Shown here piece by piece: positions 45,618 through 55,165 of a stretch of 64,000 bases of DNA. The notes beneath the pieces were generated by a model. That model saw only the letters and a program-made list of their open reading frames with translations. It made no database searches and was not told the origin of the DNA. Position 1 is the stretch's first letter, and every line of letters begins with the position of its first letter. Origin of the DNA: PALSA-1004 sp963829085 (GTDB taxonomy: Bacteria; Pseudomonadota; Gammaproteobacteria; Burkholderiales; SG8-41); contig CAWHHJ010000005.1 in assembly GCA_963829085.1 (NCBI GenBank), positions 310,001-374,000 on the forward strand, given 5' to 3'. Position numbers and translations under genes: made by a program.

Positions 45618-46611
45618 ATGAACAATCGGCGCAAACTGATCATAGCGCTCGCGCGGGCGCGTTCGGATCGCCATTCGGCTCTTTTGCTCAACAGCAGGGC
45701 AAAGTCTGGCACGTCGGGTTCTTGTCATCGCGGCGTGCGAAATTTGTCGACTCTGACGTTTTTGTACGGGCCGTTCAGGCAAGGCATGCGTGAACTCGGT
45801 TACGTCGAGGGTAAGAATTTTGTGATCGATTGGCGTTTCGCCGACGGCGAGAACGACCGCCTTCCTGGTCTCGCAACCGAGTTGGCGAATCTTAAAGTAG
45901 ACGTTATCGTGCTATCGGGCACGCCGGCGGCGAACGCCGTGCACAAAGCGACCAGCACAATCCCGATCGTAATCGGAGGTGTCGGCGACCCGGTCGGTAG
46001 CGGATTGGTTAAGAGCCTCGCGCAGCCTGGAGGCAATATTACTGGCCTGTCAATCATGAGCGCAGAAACGAGGGCGAAGCTGGTTGAGATGCTACTAACC
46101 GTGGTCGGGAAACTGTCGCGCCTTGCGGTTCTGGTAAACCCATCCAACACTGACCATATCAGGAGTCTCGAGATGGTCGAGGCTGCAGCGCACCGGCGCG
46201 GCATAAAGATTCTGCGCGCGGACGCGCGAACTCCACAGGAAATTAGCAATGCATTCTCCTGGATGCAGCAGCAGAATGCCGATGGGCTGATCGTATTTCT
46301 TGAACCGCTTTTCCAGCAACAACGAAGCCAGATTTCAGACTTGTGTGCGAAATATCGGCTGCCGGCGGCGGCTCAGGATGTGGTGTATCGAGAGGTTGGC
46401 GTTCTGATGAGTTACGGAGTGGACTTCGTCGAGCACTACCGACACGTCGCCACGTACGTAGACAAGATATTCAAGGGTGTCAAGCCAGGTGTCCTCCCTG
46501 TCGAACAACCTACGAAATTTGAACTGGTGATCAACCGCAAGACCGCGAATGCATTGGGCCTCGTCATCCCGCAGTTGCTCCTGACGATCCGCCGACATGC
46601 TGATTGAGTAA
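45618..46611 (+). pseudogene. ABC_sub_bind family protein, three indels (signal and C-terminus garbled)
   Basis: The frame from ATG 45618 (after GGAGGCGGT) is open to 46607, but its first part is wrong: after MNNRRKLIIAL the expected AGAFGSPFGSFAQQQGKVW is found one frame over, from about 45655 to 45770, after which the original frame again gives GMRELGYVEGKNFVIDWRFA. Near the end, LLLTIRRHAD replaces the expected ADMLIE, which is found in another frame ending at 46611. So two compensating indels destroy the export signal and a third changes the tail. As it stands the product would not be exported. Confidence 0.8.
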
Positions 46612-46710
46612 GATGGCGAATGATCGCTCAACCTGCACCCGCCTGTCGGTTGAGAACTCCGCCGTTTGCCATTAGCAGCGGGCATAATGGCCGCCTATCA
46701 AGGCAGGGAA

Positions 46711-47693
46711 ATGAACACTCGCCGTAGACTGGTCATCGCCCTCTGCGCGAGCGCGTTCCAAGCGTCGCTTGGGTCCTTTGCTCAGCAGCAAGGCAAAGTC
46801 TGGCGCATCGGCATGCTCTGGGAAAGAGCGCAATCCGATTACAGCCCGAGCTTGGAAGCGTTTAAAGGAGGAATGCGAGGGCTCGGCTATGCCGAAGGCA
46901 AAGACTATGCGATTGAACAACGGTCCGCCCAAAATGATCTTGCCCATTTACCCGCCTTGATGGCGGAATTGCTTGCTCTGAAAGTCAACTTAATTATGGT
47001 CTCCGGCACGCCTTCTGCGATCGCTGCAAACAATGCCACTCGCGACCTGCCGATATTAATCGTGACGGTTAGCGACCCAATTGTTATTGGTCTTGCCAGG
47101 TCGTTCTCGCGGCCTGGCGGAAATGTCACTCGGGCTCACTCAAGACGTAGGTCAAGACCTCGGCAGCAAGCGTTTGGATTTGCTGACAGAAATTGTGCCT
47201 GGGATGCGTCGTGTAGGTTTTCTCTACAATCCAGAAAACCCCACAAACCTGCTAATTCTCCGGCAATTTGAAGTCGACTGCGGAAAACTTGGCCTAATAC
47301 CCATACTTACCACTATACGCAATGGAGATGAAGTTGAAGCAGCGTTCAAGATATTACGACGTGACAGAGCGCAGGGATTGATTGTGAGTGCCGGCAGCAC
47401 AACAACTGCCTTTCAGGATCGCATTGTCGAACAAGCGGAAAAAAATCGTCTGCCAGCGGTATATGCGGCGAACTGCTTATACCGGCCTGATCACCTATGG
47501 CGTGAATAGAGATGACCTGTATCGTCGCGTCGCGACCTACGTCGATAAGATCTTCAAGGGGGCGAAGCCGAGCGATTTGCCCATTGAGCAACCGACCAAA
47601 TTCGATCTGGTGGTCAACATGAAAGCCGCAAAGGCGCTCGGCCTGACGATTCCCAACTCGATACTGGTGCAAGCGACTAAGGTGGTCGAGTAA
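46711..47693 (+). pseudogene. ABC_sub_bind family protein, two frameshifts
   Basis: Three consecutive frames: MNTRRRLVIALCASAFQASL through LARSFSRPGGNVT (to about 47130), then LTQDVGQDLGSKRLDLLTEI through EKNRLPAVYAANCLYR (to about 47480), then TGLITYGVNRDDLYRRVATY to NSILVQATKVVE. All family parts are present, so only the two indels break it. The leader has GGGCATAATGGCC 20-30 bases before the start. Confidence 0.85.
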
Positions 47694-47735
47694 GAATGCG
47701 AACGTCTGCTTTCGAGAAACTTGTATGTCCCCTTC

Positions 47736-47833
47736 GGGTCGTGAGCACGCATTCGTCATAATGGAAAGCTGCCACACGATCTAAGTTTGTGGCAATGGCC
47801 GGTGACGGGTCTGTCACCAGTCGCCTGATTCGC
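47736..47833 (+). repeat. Dispersed repeat R2, copy 2 (diverged)
   Basis: GGGTCGTGAGCAC and ATTCGTCATAATGG, then GGCAATGGCCGGTGACGGGT and CTGTCACCAGTCGCC. The hairpin arms GGTGAC/GTCACC differ in sequence from those of the 50.9 kb copy but still pair. Confidence 0.6.
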
Positions 47834-47935
47834 GGAGACTCAACGACCGATAGGTCGAGGACCGCGGTTCGTCAGGTCTTGGTCGTGTCGCCCGCACAGG
47901 CTCGAAAGCGCAGTTCACCGATCTGCGGCAATCGG

Positions 47936-47963
47936 CGCAAACCGGCCGGTCGCGGTTAAATTT
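47936..47963 (+). repeat. Dispersed repeat R1, copy 4 (shortened)
   Basis: GCGCAAACCGGCCGGTCGC joined to GGTTAAATTT; about ten bases are missing from the middle compared with the other copies. Confidence 0.55.
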
Positions 47964-48060
47964 GAATTTTGTTTTGATCAGGAATTTAACTCCTTGTCAT
48001 AAAACTCGTGAGGCTTGCGGCCTCAGTTGGGCATAATGCGAGGGGACTACAGGGGGCGAA

Positions 48061-48487
48061 TTGAATAAACGTCGCAAACTGGTCATCGCGCTTGGCGCGT
48101 TCGCGGCGTCATTCCACTCTGTCGCTCAACAGCTGGGCAAAGTCTGGCGCATCAGTTATTGGCGGGAAAGCGAGCAATCGGTCCAATACTTGGATACATT
48201 CAAGGCGGCAATGCGCGAACTCGGCTACGCCGAAGGCCGGGACTACGCGATCGAGCAACGGTCTTCCCAAAATGATATTGCCCGTCTTCCGGCATTGGCG
48301 GCGGAGTTCTGCGTCGGGCACAGCGCCGGCGATGGCCGCGCGCAATGCGACCCGTGAGATACCGATCTTAATCATGACCGCTGGCAATCCGGTCGGTAGC
48401 GGGCTTGCCGCGACATTGTCGCGCCCCGGCGGAACGTCACAGCAGGCGTCGGATGAAAGCTGCGGTAAGGCTGCCCTCATCGGTTAG
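48061..48487 (+). pseudogene. ABC_sub_bind family protein, truncated and frameshifted
   Basis: TTG start, signal MNKRRKLVIALGAFAASFHS-like, then KVWRISYWRESEQ and RELGYAEGRDYAIEQRSSQN. It closely resembles the 46711 copy. After LPALAAEF the hinge strand is deleted and the frame shifts; the other frame continues ARNATREIPILIMTAGNPVG to LSRPGG, where similarity ends. The second lobe is absent. The TctC gene begins 17 bases after the last codon. Confidence 0.8.
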
Positions 48488-48503
48488 TCGTAGGGAGAAT
48501 CAT

Positions 48504-49487
48504 ATGAACAGACGCCGTGCAACTTGGCCGTGTGCAGCGTTCGTTGCTGCGGCGACTATCGTTGCATCGTCTCCAATCTCGGCCCGGTTGCTACCCCACC
48601 AAGTCGGTGAGGATCATCGTGCCCTTCGCACCCGGAGGCGGCAATGACTTTATTGGCCGCATCATGGCGCAGCGCCTCACCGCGGCGCTCGGGCAGCAAT
48701 TCATTATCGAGAACCGGCCCGGCGCCGGCGGTTCCATCGGGGTGGAAGCGGGGCTCAAGTCCTCGCCCGACGGTTACACGCTTACACTGATCCCGTCCAG
48801 TTATTCGGCTAACCCAAGCCTCTACAAGCTCAAGTACGATCCGGTCATCGACATCACACCAATTATCCAGATCTCCCGGTATCCACTGCTGATTGTGGTA
48901 CATCCGGCGCTCGCAGTGAAAACGACAGCAGACTTGATCGCGTTCGCGAAGTCAAAGCCGGGGAAAGGTCTAAACTGCCGCCTCCCCTGGGCAAGGCTCC
49001 ACCATTCATCTCGCCACCGAGTTGTTTGTGAGCATGGCAGGAATCAAGATGAATCACGTGCCTTACAAGGGGGGCGGTCCGGCGCTCACCGATACGATCG
49101 CTGGGCAGACAGATCTCTACTTTAGCAGCATCCCGACCGTGCTCCCCCACGTCAACTCGAGAAGGCTGCACGCTGTCGCAGTCACGACGATCCAGCGCTT
49201 TCCGACCGTGCAGGACATTCCGACCGTCGCCGAATCTGGACTGCCAGGTTACGAACTCGTTCTTCGGGTACGGCCTGGCCGGTCCCAGGGGACTGCCGCA
49301 CCAAATCGTGGATCGCATCAACAGCGAAGTGACAATGATCTTGAAATCGAGTGAAACGGTGGAACGGTTCCAGGACGACGGCTTGATGCCCGGCGGCGGG
49401 ACACCCGACCAGTTCCTGGGGACGATCAAGAAGGATATCGAGGTCTGGCGCAAGGTCGTAAACGACATCGGCGTCAAAATTGAATGA
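48504..49487 (+). pseudogene. TctC (Bug) family receptor, about three frameshifts
   Basis: ATG at 48504 after TAGGGAG starts a Bug-type periplasmic receptor. The parts are in order but in several frames: signal NRRRATWPCAAFVAAATIVA, then SVRIIVPFAPGGGNDFIGRI and NRPGAGGSIGVEAGLKSSPD, then ELFVSMAGIKMNHVPYKGGG with DIPTVAESGLPGYELVL, then a tail ending VVNDIGVKIE at 49487. Breaks lie near 48595, 48975 and 49265. With these repaired it would be a full-length receptor of about 325 residues. Confidence 0.85.
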
Positions 49488-49601
49488 TCCGTTATTCCCG
49501 GCTCTGGACCAGTGCGTAGGATGACAAACACGGTTGGGGATTGCGCGTGATCATGTGTGCCCACAGCACCGGAATTGCCAAATAGGATATTTGCACGCAA
49601 T

Positions 49602-50773
49602 GCATGGTCGGGATGCTGAACCTGTACGATTGCGGGCGCCGGACCAGTGGGCCTGACGGCAGCGCTGGCACTGGCTCAGGCGGGCGTGCACGTCGAGGTG
49701 TTTGAAAGGCGCGCAACGCCAAACCTCGCGTCGAAGAGCTCGACGTTTCATCCGCCGACACTTGAAATCCTCGACGAGCTGGGCGTCGGAAGCAACGCGC
49801 TCCGCAAGGGGCAGCGTGCGTCAAATCGACTACTACGATCGCGGCCGCCGCGTAGCGCGGCTCGAAATGGGCCTGATCGCCGATCTGACTCGCTATCCAT
49901 TTCGTATCCATAATGAGCAGAGGAATGTCACCGCCGACATGGCCGCAGCGCTTTCCGCCTGTTCGAATGCCACCATGCATCTCGGCGCGGGCGTGACCGC
50001 GGCGGAGAACACTGCGTCCGGGTGCAGACTGGTAGCGTCAAGACGGTCGCTGCGTCAGTGGTTCACTGCTGATCGCGGCCGATGGCGTAAAAAGCGCGCT
50101 ACGTGAGTATCTCGGCATCGCCTTCGAAGGCGAAGACTATGCCTCGCGAGTGCTCCGGATTTTCACCGATTCCGATCTCGCCGAATTCATTCCGGACATT
50201 GCGCCGGTTTCCTACTTGTATGACGATGAACGCTCCGTCAGCGTACGCAAGATGACACATGGTTGGCGCATTCTGTTCCGCATACCGACGAGCCAAACCG
50301 ACGAAGTGGCGTTGAGAGACGGATATATCCACACGCTCCTGGGGGACGCCTTTCCACCGGACGGAGGTCGCATGCATGTCGTGTGGAAGGATGTCTATAC
50401 CGCCAGCCGGCGGGTCGCAGAACGTTACCGGGACGGGCGCATCTTTCTGGTGGGCGACGCTGCACACGTAACCAATACGCGCGGCGGAATAGAATGCTGC
50501 GGCATACACGACGCCTACTCGCTAGTTGATGTGGTTGTGCGCCTTCTGCATTGCACGGCGGAAGAGAGCGAGTGCGTAAGTCGCGCCGAAATCGCCGGAT
50601 GGTGGCGGACAGCAGCATCTATTCCTGTCTCCTACCGCAGTATAAGGACCCGGGCGGCGTGGCTTACGGAGATACAATCAATAGCGGCTGAACCGGCGGC
50701 TGCACGAGCTTATCTCATCGCGTCGTCCATGCTCGATATTGCTCCGCCGCGCCGGGGGCGAGCACCAACTTGA
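49602..50773 (+). pseudogene. FAD-dependent aromatic monooxygenase, degraded
   Basis: Pieces of a PF01494-type hydroxylase in three frames: the dinucleotide fold IAGAGPVGLTAALALAQAGV with VHVEVFERR, SSTFHPPTLEILDELGV, ALREYLGIAFEGEDYASRVL in the middle, and RIFLVGDAAHVTNTRGGIEC with GIHDAYSL, the FAD ribose motif. Breaks near 49815, 50000-50040 and 50100. The C-terminus is short. It resembles enzymes of phenol or 3-hydroxyphenylpropionate type breakdown, but is not functional as read. Confidence 0.8.
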
Positions 50774-51119
50774 AGAACCACCCGCCGTTCACCAAAACGT
50801 TGAATGTTCGCTTCAGAGCAAGGTGACTGGCCGGTACGGGTCGTGAGTACCCATCCGTCATATGGAATTCGTGGGCAATGGCCGGTCACTGATCTACACC
50901 GGTCGCCTACGTCGCGCAGGGCCAACGGCCGCATTGGCCGAAAAGCAGTCGTCCGAATGCAATCGTGATCGGTCTTGTTGGCCCGTTAAGCGTTGGGCAT
51001 GCCGTCGCAGATCGATCACAAGCAAACACTGCCGTGTCGGGAAGCACTCCAGACTACTGGTGCTGCAGGTGCTCATTAGACATGCGTGGCTGAATGTCTC
51101 TAAACAACGAAGCGCACCG
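50774..51119. other. Intergenic region with repeat R2
   Basis: R2 copy 3 occupies 50838-50940. The rest, to the integrase remnant, has no recognised gene. Confidence 0.5.
50838..50940 (+). repeat. Dispersed repeat R2, copy 3
   Basis: GGGTCGTGAGTACCCATCCG to GGCCAACGGCCGCATTGGCC. The second half is about 90% identical to the inverted copy at 28433-28516. Confidence 0.7.
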
Positions 51120-51275
51120 TCAGCGCCCTAGATAGATTGCTGTTATCTGCTCACGCTCATGCCCCAGCTCGCGGCTGATCGTGATGCGCGCCTCGTGGTC
51201 GGTTTCCCGCTGCTCCGGTGTTAATTCCTTTGAGCGAAGGCCACCGGCTGGCTCGCGCGGCCCAGCCGGTAAGCT
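51120..51275 (-). pseudogene. Integrase C-terminal remnant
   Basis: The minus strand ends with EARITISRELGHEREQITAI then YLGR and a stop. An R/K-rich helix followed by ELGHxRxxITxxYLGR is the C-terminal block of tyrosine integrases of the Integrase_1 (PF12835) type, with the catalytic His and Tyr. About 50 residues remain; upstream the frame is not recognisable. Confidence 0.5.
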
Positions 51276-51322
51276 CGAAATAGCGTGTCTGCGCATACGC
51301 GTGTCGATGTCCATGCGTATGC

Positions 51323-52252
51323 GTGTTCGCGACCGCGGCCTTGGCGGCGGAGACGGCGTACCCAAGCAAGGTCATCCAAATCATCGTCGGCCTTCCGGCA
51401 GGTAGCCAACCGGACACGGTCGCGCGGCTGCTCGCGCACACGCTTGCGGGCGTCTGGGGAAGGCAGGTCGTGATTGACAACGTCACCGGTGCGGCCGGCA
51501 ACATCGCCACCGAACGGGTCACCAAAGCAGCGCCTGACGGCTACACGCTCGGCCTGCTCACCCAAGGACAGATCGCCGTGAATCCGAGCCTGTACCGGCT
51601 GGCATTCGACACGATGAGGGATCTCACACCCGCGTCGCAGATCAGCGCGTCGCCGAGCATTCTGGTCGTCAGCAACGCGTTGTCGGTTGCAAACGCACGT
51701 GAGCTGATCAAGCTCGCGCGGACTACGCCGGGAGAGCTCACCTTTGCCTCCGGCGGAAGCGGCAGCTCTCCGCATATAGCCGCAGAGCTGCTGAAAGCCG
51801 CGGCCGGCCTCGATATTCGACACATTCCGTATAAGGGCGTGGCAGCGGCCGTTCCTGATGTGCTCGCGGGCCGCGTTACGATGATGTTTGCGCCTGCGTC
51901 GCTGGCGTTGCCACTGGTGCGCGACGGCAAGCTCCGGGCGCTCGCCGTAACTTCGGCGAACCGCTTCTCGGCCGCGCAGGATCTGCCGACCATTGCCGAG
52001 TCCGGTGTAGCGTCATTTCAATTTACGACCTGGAATGGACTGCTCGCGCCGGCAAACACACCCCAAGCGATCATGCGCGCGCTGCACCTGGAAGCGGCGA
52101 AGGCTTTGGCGTCCGCCAATATGCGTGCGAGGTTTGCTGAGCTGGGTCTCGAGCCCGTGGGACGTTCGCCGGACGAGTTTGCGGCACTCATAAAGTCTGA
52201 AAGCTCACGTTGGGCGAAGCTCATCAAGGACGCGGCGATCACAGCAGAGTGA
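51323..52252 (+). CDS. TctC (Bug) family tripartite tricarboxylate receptor
   Basis: A 309-residue Bug receptor: IQIIVGLPAGSQPDTVARLL, GAAGNIATERVTKAAPDGYT, IRHIPYKGVAAAVPDVLAGR, DLPTIAESGVASFQF and an end KSESSRWAKLIKDAAI. The GTG at 51323 gives only VFATAALAAETAYP before the mature part, so the signal peptide is truncated; the missing hydrophobic part may lie in another frame upstream. No TctA/TctB membrane genes are nearby, as is usual for the many orphan Bug proteins of betaproteobacteria. Confidence 0.85.
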   Translation: MFATAALAAETAYPSKVIQIIVGLPAGSQPDTVARLLAHTLAGVWGRQVVIDNVTGAAGNIATERVTKAAPDGYTLGLLTQGQIAVNPSLYRLAFDTMRDLTPASQISASPSILVVSNALSVANARELIKLARTTPGELTFASGGSGSSPHIAAELLKAAAGLDIRHIPYKGVAAAVPDVLAGRVTMMFAPASLALPLVRDGKLRALAVTSANRFSAAQDLPTIAESGVASFQFTTWNGLLAPANTPQAIMRALHLEAAKALASANMRARFAELGLEPVGRSPDEFAALIKSESSRWAKLIKDAAITAE

Positions 52253-52469
52253 AGCGTCGGTTTAGTGGATCATGGGCTGCCGTTTAAGCTGCCCTTAAAT
52301 GTCGTGATCGCCGTCTGGGAACAAAGCGGAATAGTCAGCGAACGGCAACACGCTATAGCGGTCACAGCCACGTAACGCTGACTTGCCAACGCCCCCTCGC
52401 CGGAGGACGACGCGCCGGGTCATGTGCGCGTGCGCCGGAACGGCGGCGGTGCTATTTCGGTCGTGCAAC

Positions 52470-52499
52470 TTAAGCTTGCACGGACGTGACGAGTATAAT
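52470..52499 (+). promoter_or_regulatory. Possible promoter of htpX
   Basis: TATAAT at 52494-52499 lies 53 bases before the htpX start. TTAAGC at 52470-52475 with an 18-base spacer may be the -35 box. The match is only fair at -35. Confidence 0.4.
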
Positions 52500-52551
52500 A
52501 AATACCCAGTGTTAGACTCGGCGTGCGAGCTCGTGACACGGTGAGAGGGAT

Positions 52552-53421
52552 ATGAAACGTGTAGTTCTGTTCCTGCTAACAAACATCGCCGTGCTGGTGG
52601 TGTTGTCCGTGGTGCTCAATGTGCTCGGCGTAGACCGTTACCTGAGCGAGAACGGGCTCAACGTTGGAATGTTGCTCGTGTTCTCGTTGATCGTCGGATT
52701 CACGGGCTCGTTCATTTCGCTACTCATCTCAAAGCCGATGGCAAAGTGGTCGACGGGGGCACAGGTCATTGACCAGCCGCGCGACGCCGATGAGCAATGG
52801 TTGTTGGCGACGGTGCAGCGGCTTGCGAATCAAGCCCATATCGGCATGCCGCAAGTTGCAATTTACGAAGGTGAGCCCAACGCTTTTGCTACCGGGGCGT
52901 TCAAAAACTCGGCGCTGGTCGCGGTCTCCACGGGCTTGCTGCAAACAATGAATCGGGAAGAAGCAGAAGCGGTGCTCGGCCACGAGGTATCACACGTGGC
53001 CAACGGCGACATGGTTACACTGACCTTGATCCAGGGTGTTGTAAATACGTTCGTAGTATTTCTTTCGCGCATCGTCGGCTACGTCATCGACAAGGCAATC
53101 TTCAGGACTGAACGCGGCACCGGTCCTGGATTTTATATAACGGTGTTTGTGTGCCAGATGGTCTTCTCGATACTCGCATCGATAATTGTTGCCTGGTTCT
53201 CGCGGCAACGTGAGTTTCGCGCCGACGCGGGCTCCGCGAATCTGCTGGGTACGCCGCGTCCCATGGTCAACGCCCTCAAGCGGCTCGCCGGCATGGAGCC
53301 GAGCTCCCTGCCGGATTCGATCGCAACGCATGGCATTACGAATCGGCCCGGCTGGCTGGCGTTGTTTTCTACGCATCCACCGATGGAGCAACGCATCGCG
53401 GCGCTGAACGCGCGCAGCTAA
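52552..53421 (+). CDS. htpX: Protease HtpX
   Basis: A 289-residue inner-membrane zinc protease that degrades damaged membrane proteins alongside FtsH. Four spans can be seen (NIAVLVVLSVVLNVLGV, VGMLLVFSLIVGFTGSFIS, a hydrophobic stretch at VVNTFVVFLSRIVGYVI and VFVCQMVFSILASIIVAWF). The active site is VLGHEVSHVANGD (HExxH), with the later Glu ligand in SRQREFRADAGS. Length matches the family. GAGAGGGAT precedes the ATG. Confidence 0.96.
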   Translation: MKRVVLFLLTNIAVLVVLSVVLNVLGVDRYLSENGLNVGMLLVFSLIVGFTGSFISLLISKPMAKWSTGAQVIDQPRDADEQWLLATVQRLANQAHIGMPQVAIYEGEPNAFATGAFKNSALVAVSTGLLQTMNREEAEAVLGHEVSHVANGDMVTLTLIQGVVNTFVVFLSRIVGYVIDKAIFRTERGTGPGFYITVFVCQMVFSILASIIVAWFSRQREFRADAGSANLLGTPRPMVNALKRLAGMEPSSLPDSIATHGITNRPGWLALFSTHPPMEQRIAALNARS

Positions 53422-53462
53422 TGACGCTTGGTGTATCGAGCGCATGTCGAAGGTTGACTTCC

Positions 53463-54433
53463 TCACTCGATGACTTCATCAGCACGCAGCAGGATTGACT
53501 GCGGAACGGTGAGTCCGAGCGTCTTCGCGGTCTTAAGATTGATCACGAGCAAAAATTTGGTCGGCTGGATCACCGGCAGTTCGCCGGGCTGGCACCTTTG
53601 AGCATGCGGCCGACGTAAATGCCATGCTGTCGGTACGTGTCGTTCAGGTCGACCCCGTAGCTGATCAGGCCGCCGGCTGCGACGGACTCTCGAAACTGGT
53701 ACATTGTGGGCATTGCATGCCGGTGCGCCAGTGCGATGATCTGTTCACGTCGGCTAGTGAAAAGCGGATCGGGGCTGATGAGGAGCGCTCCGGCACGTTG
53801 CTGGCCGAGCCCTGTGAAGGCAGTGTCCAAGTCACGTTCGGTACTCGCATTGAAAACGTGGATTCGTCGTCCGAGCACTTGACCAGCTGCCCGCACGGCC
53901 GTCGCGGTATTCGGGTTGCTTGGGTTGACGAGATAGGCAATTGCATCGGCCGTGGGCACCAACTCGCGGAGCCGTTCCAGCTGTTTCGCCTCCAATTCAT
54001 TGGCCAAGAAAGTCACGCCGGTGACATTTCCGCCCGGCCGGTTGAGGCTATCGACGAAACCCATCTTGACTGGATCCGAGCCCAGGCTGAATACAATAGG
54101 AATCGTCGTCGTCGCTGCTTTTGCCGCGCGCACCGACGCGGGGCCGCCTGCCGGCGCGATGACATCAACTCCTCGACGCACAAGATCCGCAGCCAGAGCT
54201 GGGAGTCGATCGCTCAGGTTCTCGGCCCAGCGGTATTCAATCGCAACGTTTCGGGCCTCGATAAAGCCAGCTTCACTCAGGCCTTGATGGAAGGCGGCCA
54301 CCATGGGCGCGTATGGTCGGGGTGATCCGAGGTGGAGAAACCCTATCACCGGCATGCGAGGCTGCTGCGCCCGGGTTGACAGCGGCCACGTCACCGCACC
54401 ACCAACCAGTGCAATGAACTCCCGCCGCCTCAT
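53463..54433 (-). pseudogene. ABC_sub_bind family protein, one frameshift near the C-terminus
   Basis: A 323-residue type binding protein of a different subgroup from the other copies: the signal MRRREFIALVGGAVTWPLST-RAQQ is the form common in rhizobia and other soil bacteria. It runs intact through SDPVKMGFVDSLNRPGGNVT and VLGRRIHVFNASTERDLDTA to GRMLKGA. One base is lost near 53585; the next frame continues ELPVIQPTKFLLVINLKTAK to ILLRADEVIE and stop at 53463. Confidence 0.85.
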
Positions 54434-54898
54434 GCCACTGCCCTTTGTGACGCATAAAGAGCGGATACGAATTTCGCATGCCATTTCCTCTCCTCTCCTC
54501 AACGCACTCTATGCTTCGCGGGGGGCGTCTTCAATCGCGTCGCAGTTTCATGCAAGCCCTACTATAAGTGACAATCAATCTTCATCACCAAGTGTTAACG
54601 TGGACTTCCGGTATTGGCAGCTTGCTCTCAAACGGACGGTCAACGCATCAAGGCAAACCGCCCGGGGCTGCGCTCACATTAGTGCGGGCAGCAGCCGACG
54701 TTCGGTTAGTCACCGGGTCGGGCGACGCATGCGTAGACAGGCAAATCGGGAGTCGGCGGAAACACGGGTGACACGATACGTCACGGTGAACTCAAAGCAA
54801 CCCGTGAAGGCGAAGGCTGCCAGGGCACAAATTGCGACTGTGGCTCGTATGTGGATCGCGCCCACCCGCGCGGCCGAAGGGCCAGAAAGTCACCGCTG
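54434..54898. other. 465-base gap, no gene recognised
   Basis: The plus-strand frame across it is Arg- and Ser-rich and has no domain. Confidence 0.35.
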
Positions 54899-55165
54899 TC
54901 AGGGGATAAAAATTAGCAGCAGGTAGGCAAGAAAGAGGCCGAGATGGACTGTCCCCTGCAATACATTTGTCCTCCTGTTGCCGAAGGTCAGCATCGAGAT
55001 AATCAGAGTCAGCGCGAGCATCACCTGCCCGTCCGGAGTCAGTCCAAGTTCGAGTGTGGTGTGACCGGCCATTGCGATGATGATCACCGCAGGAATGGTC
55101 ATCACCAGCGTAGCCAACACCGAACCGACCGCCGCGCGGGCGGTTGCTGGAGCGTCTTAACCAAC
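54899..55165 (-). pseudogene. Ca2+/H+ antiporter (ChaA-like) C-terminal remnant
   Basis: The minus strand gives VGSVLATLVMTIPAVIIIAM, LELGLTPDGQVMLALTLIIS, MLTFGNRRTNVLQGTVHLGL and FLAYLLLIFIP-stop, closely matching the last three spans of ChaA-type cation exchangers. No start and no N-terminal spans survive upstream. Confidence 0.65.

Larger units (their letters stand above)
47694..48060. other. SBP leader with repeats R1 and R2
   Basis: Contains R2-like sequence at 47736-47833, a shortened R1 at 47936-47963 and GGGCATAATGCGAGGGG before the next SBP copy. Confidence 0.6.

Noticed and set aside
32750..50940. CRISPR array made of the dispersed repeats
   Set aside because: Copies are kilobases apart, in both orientations, and have no regular spacing or spacers.
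54303..54926. A 207-codon plus-strand frame over the start of the minus-strand SBP gene
   Set aside because: It is antisense to a clear binding-protein N-terminus and then runs through non-coding sequence; Arg/Ser-rich composition is typical of a shadow frame.
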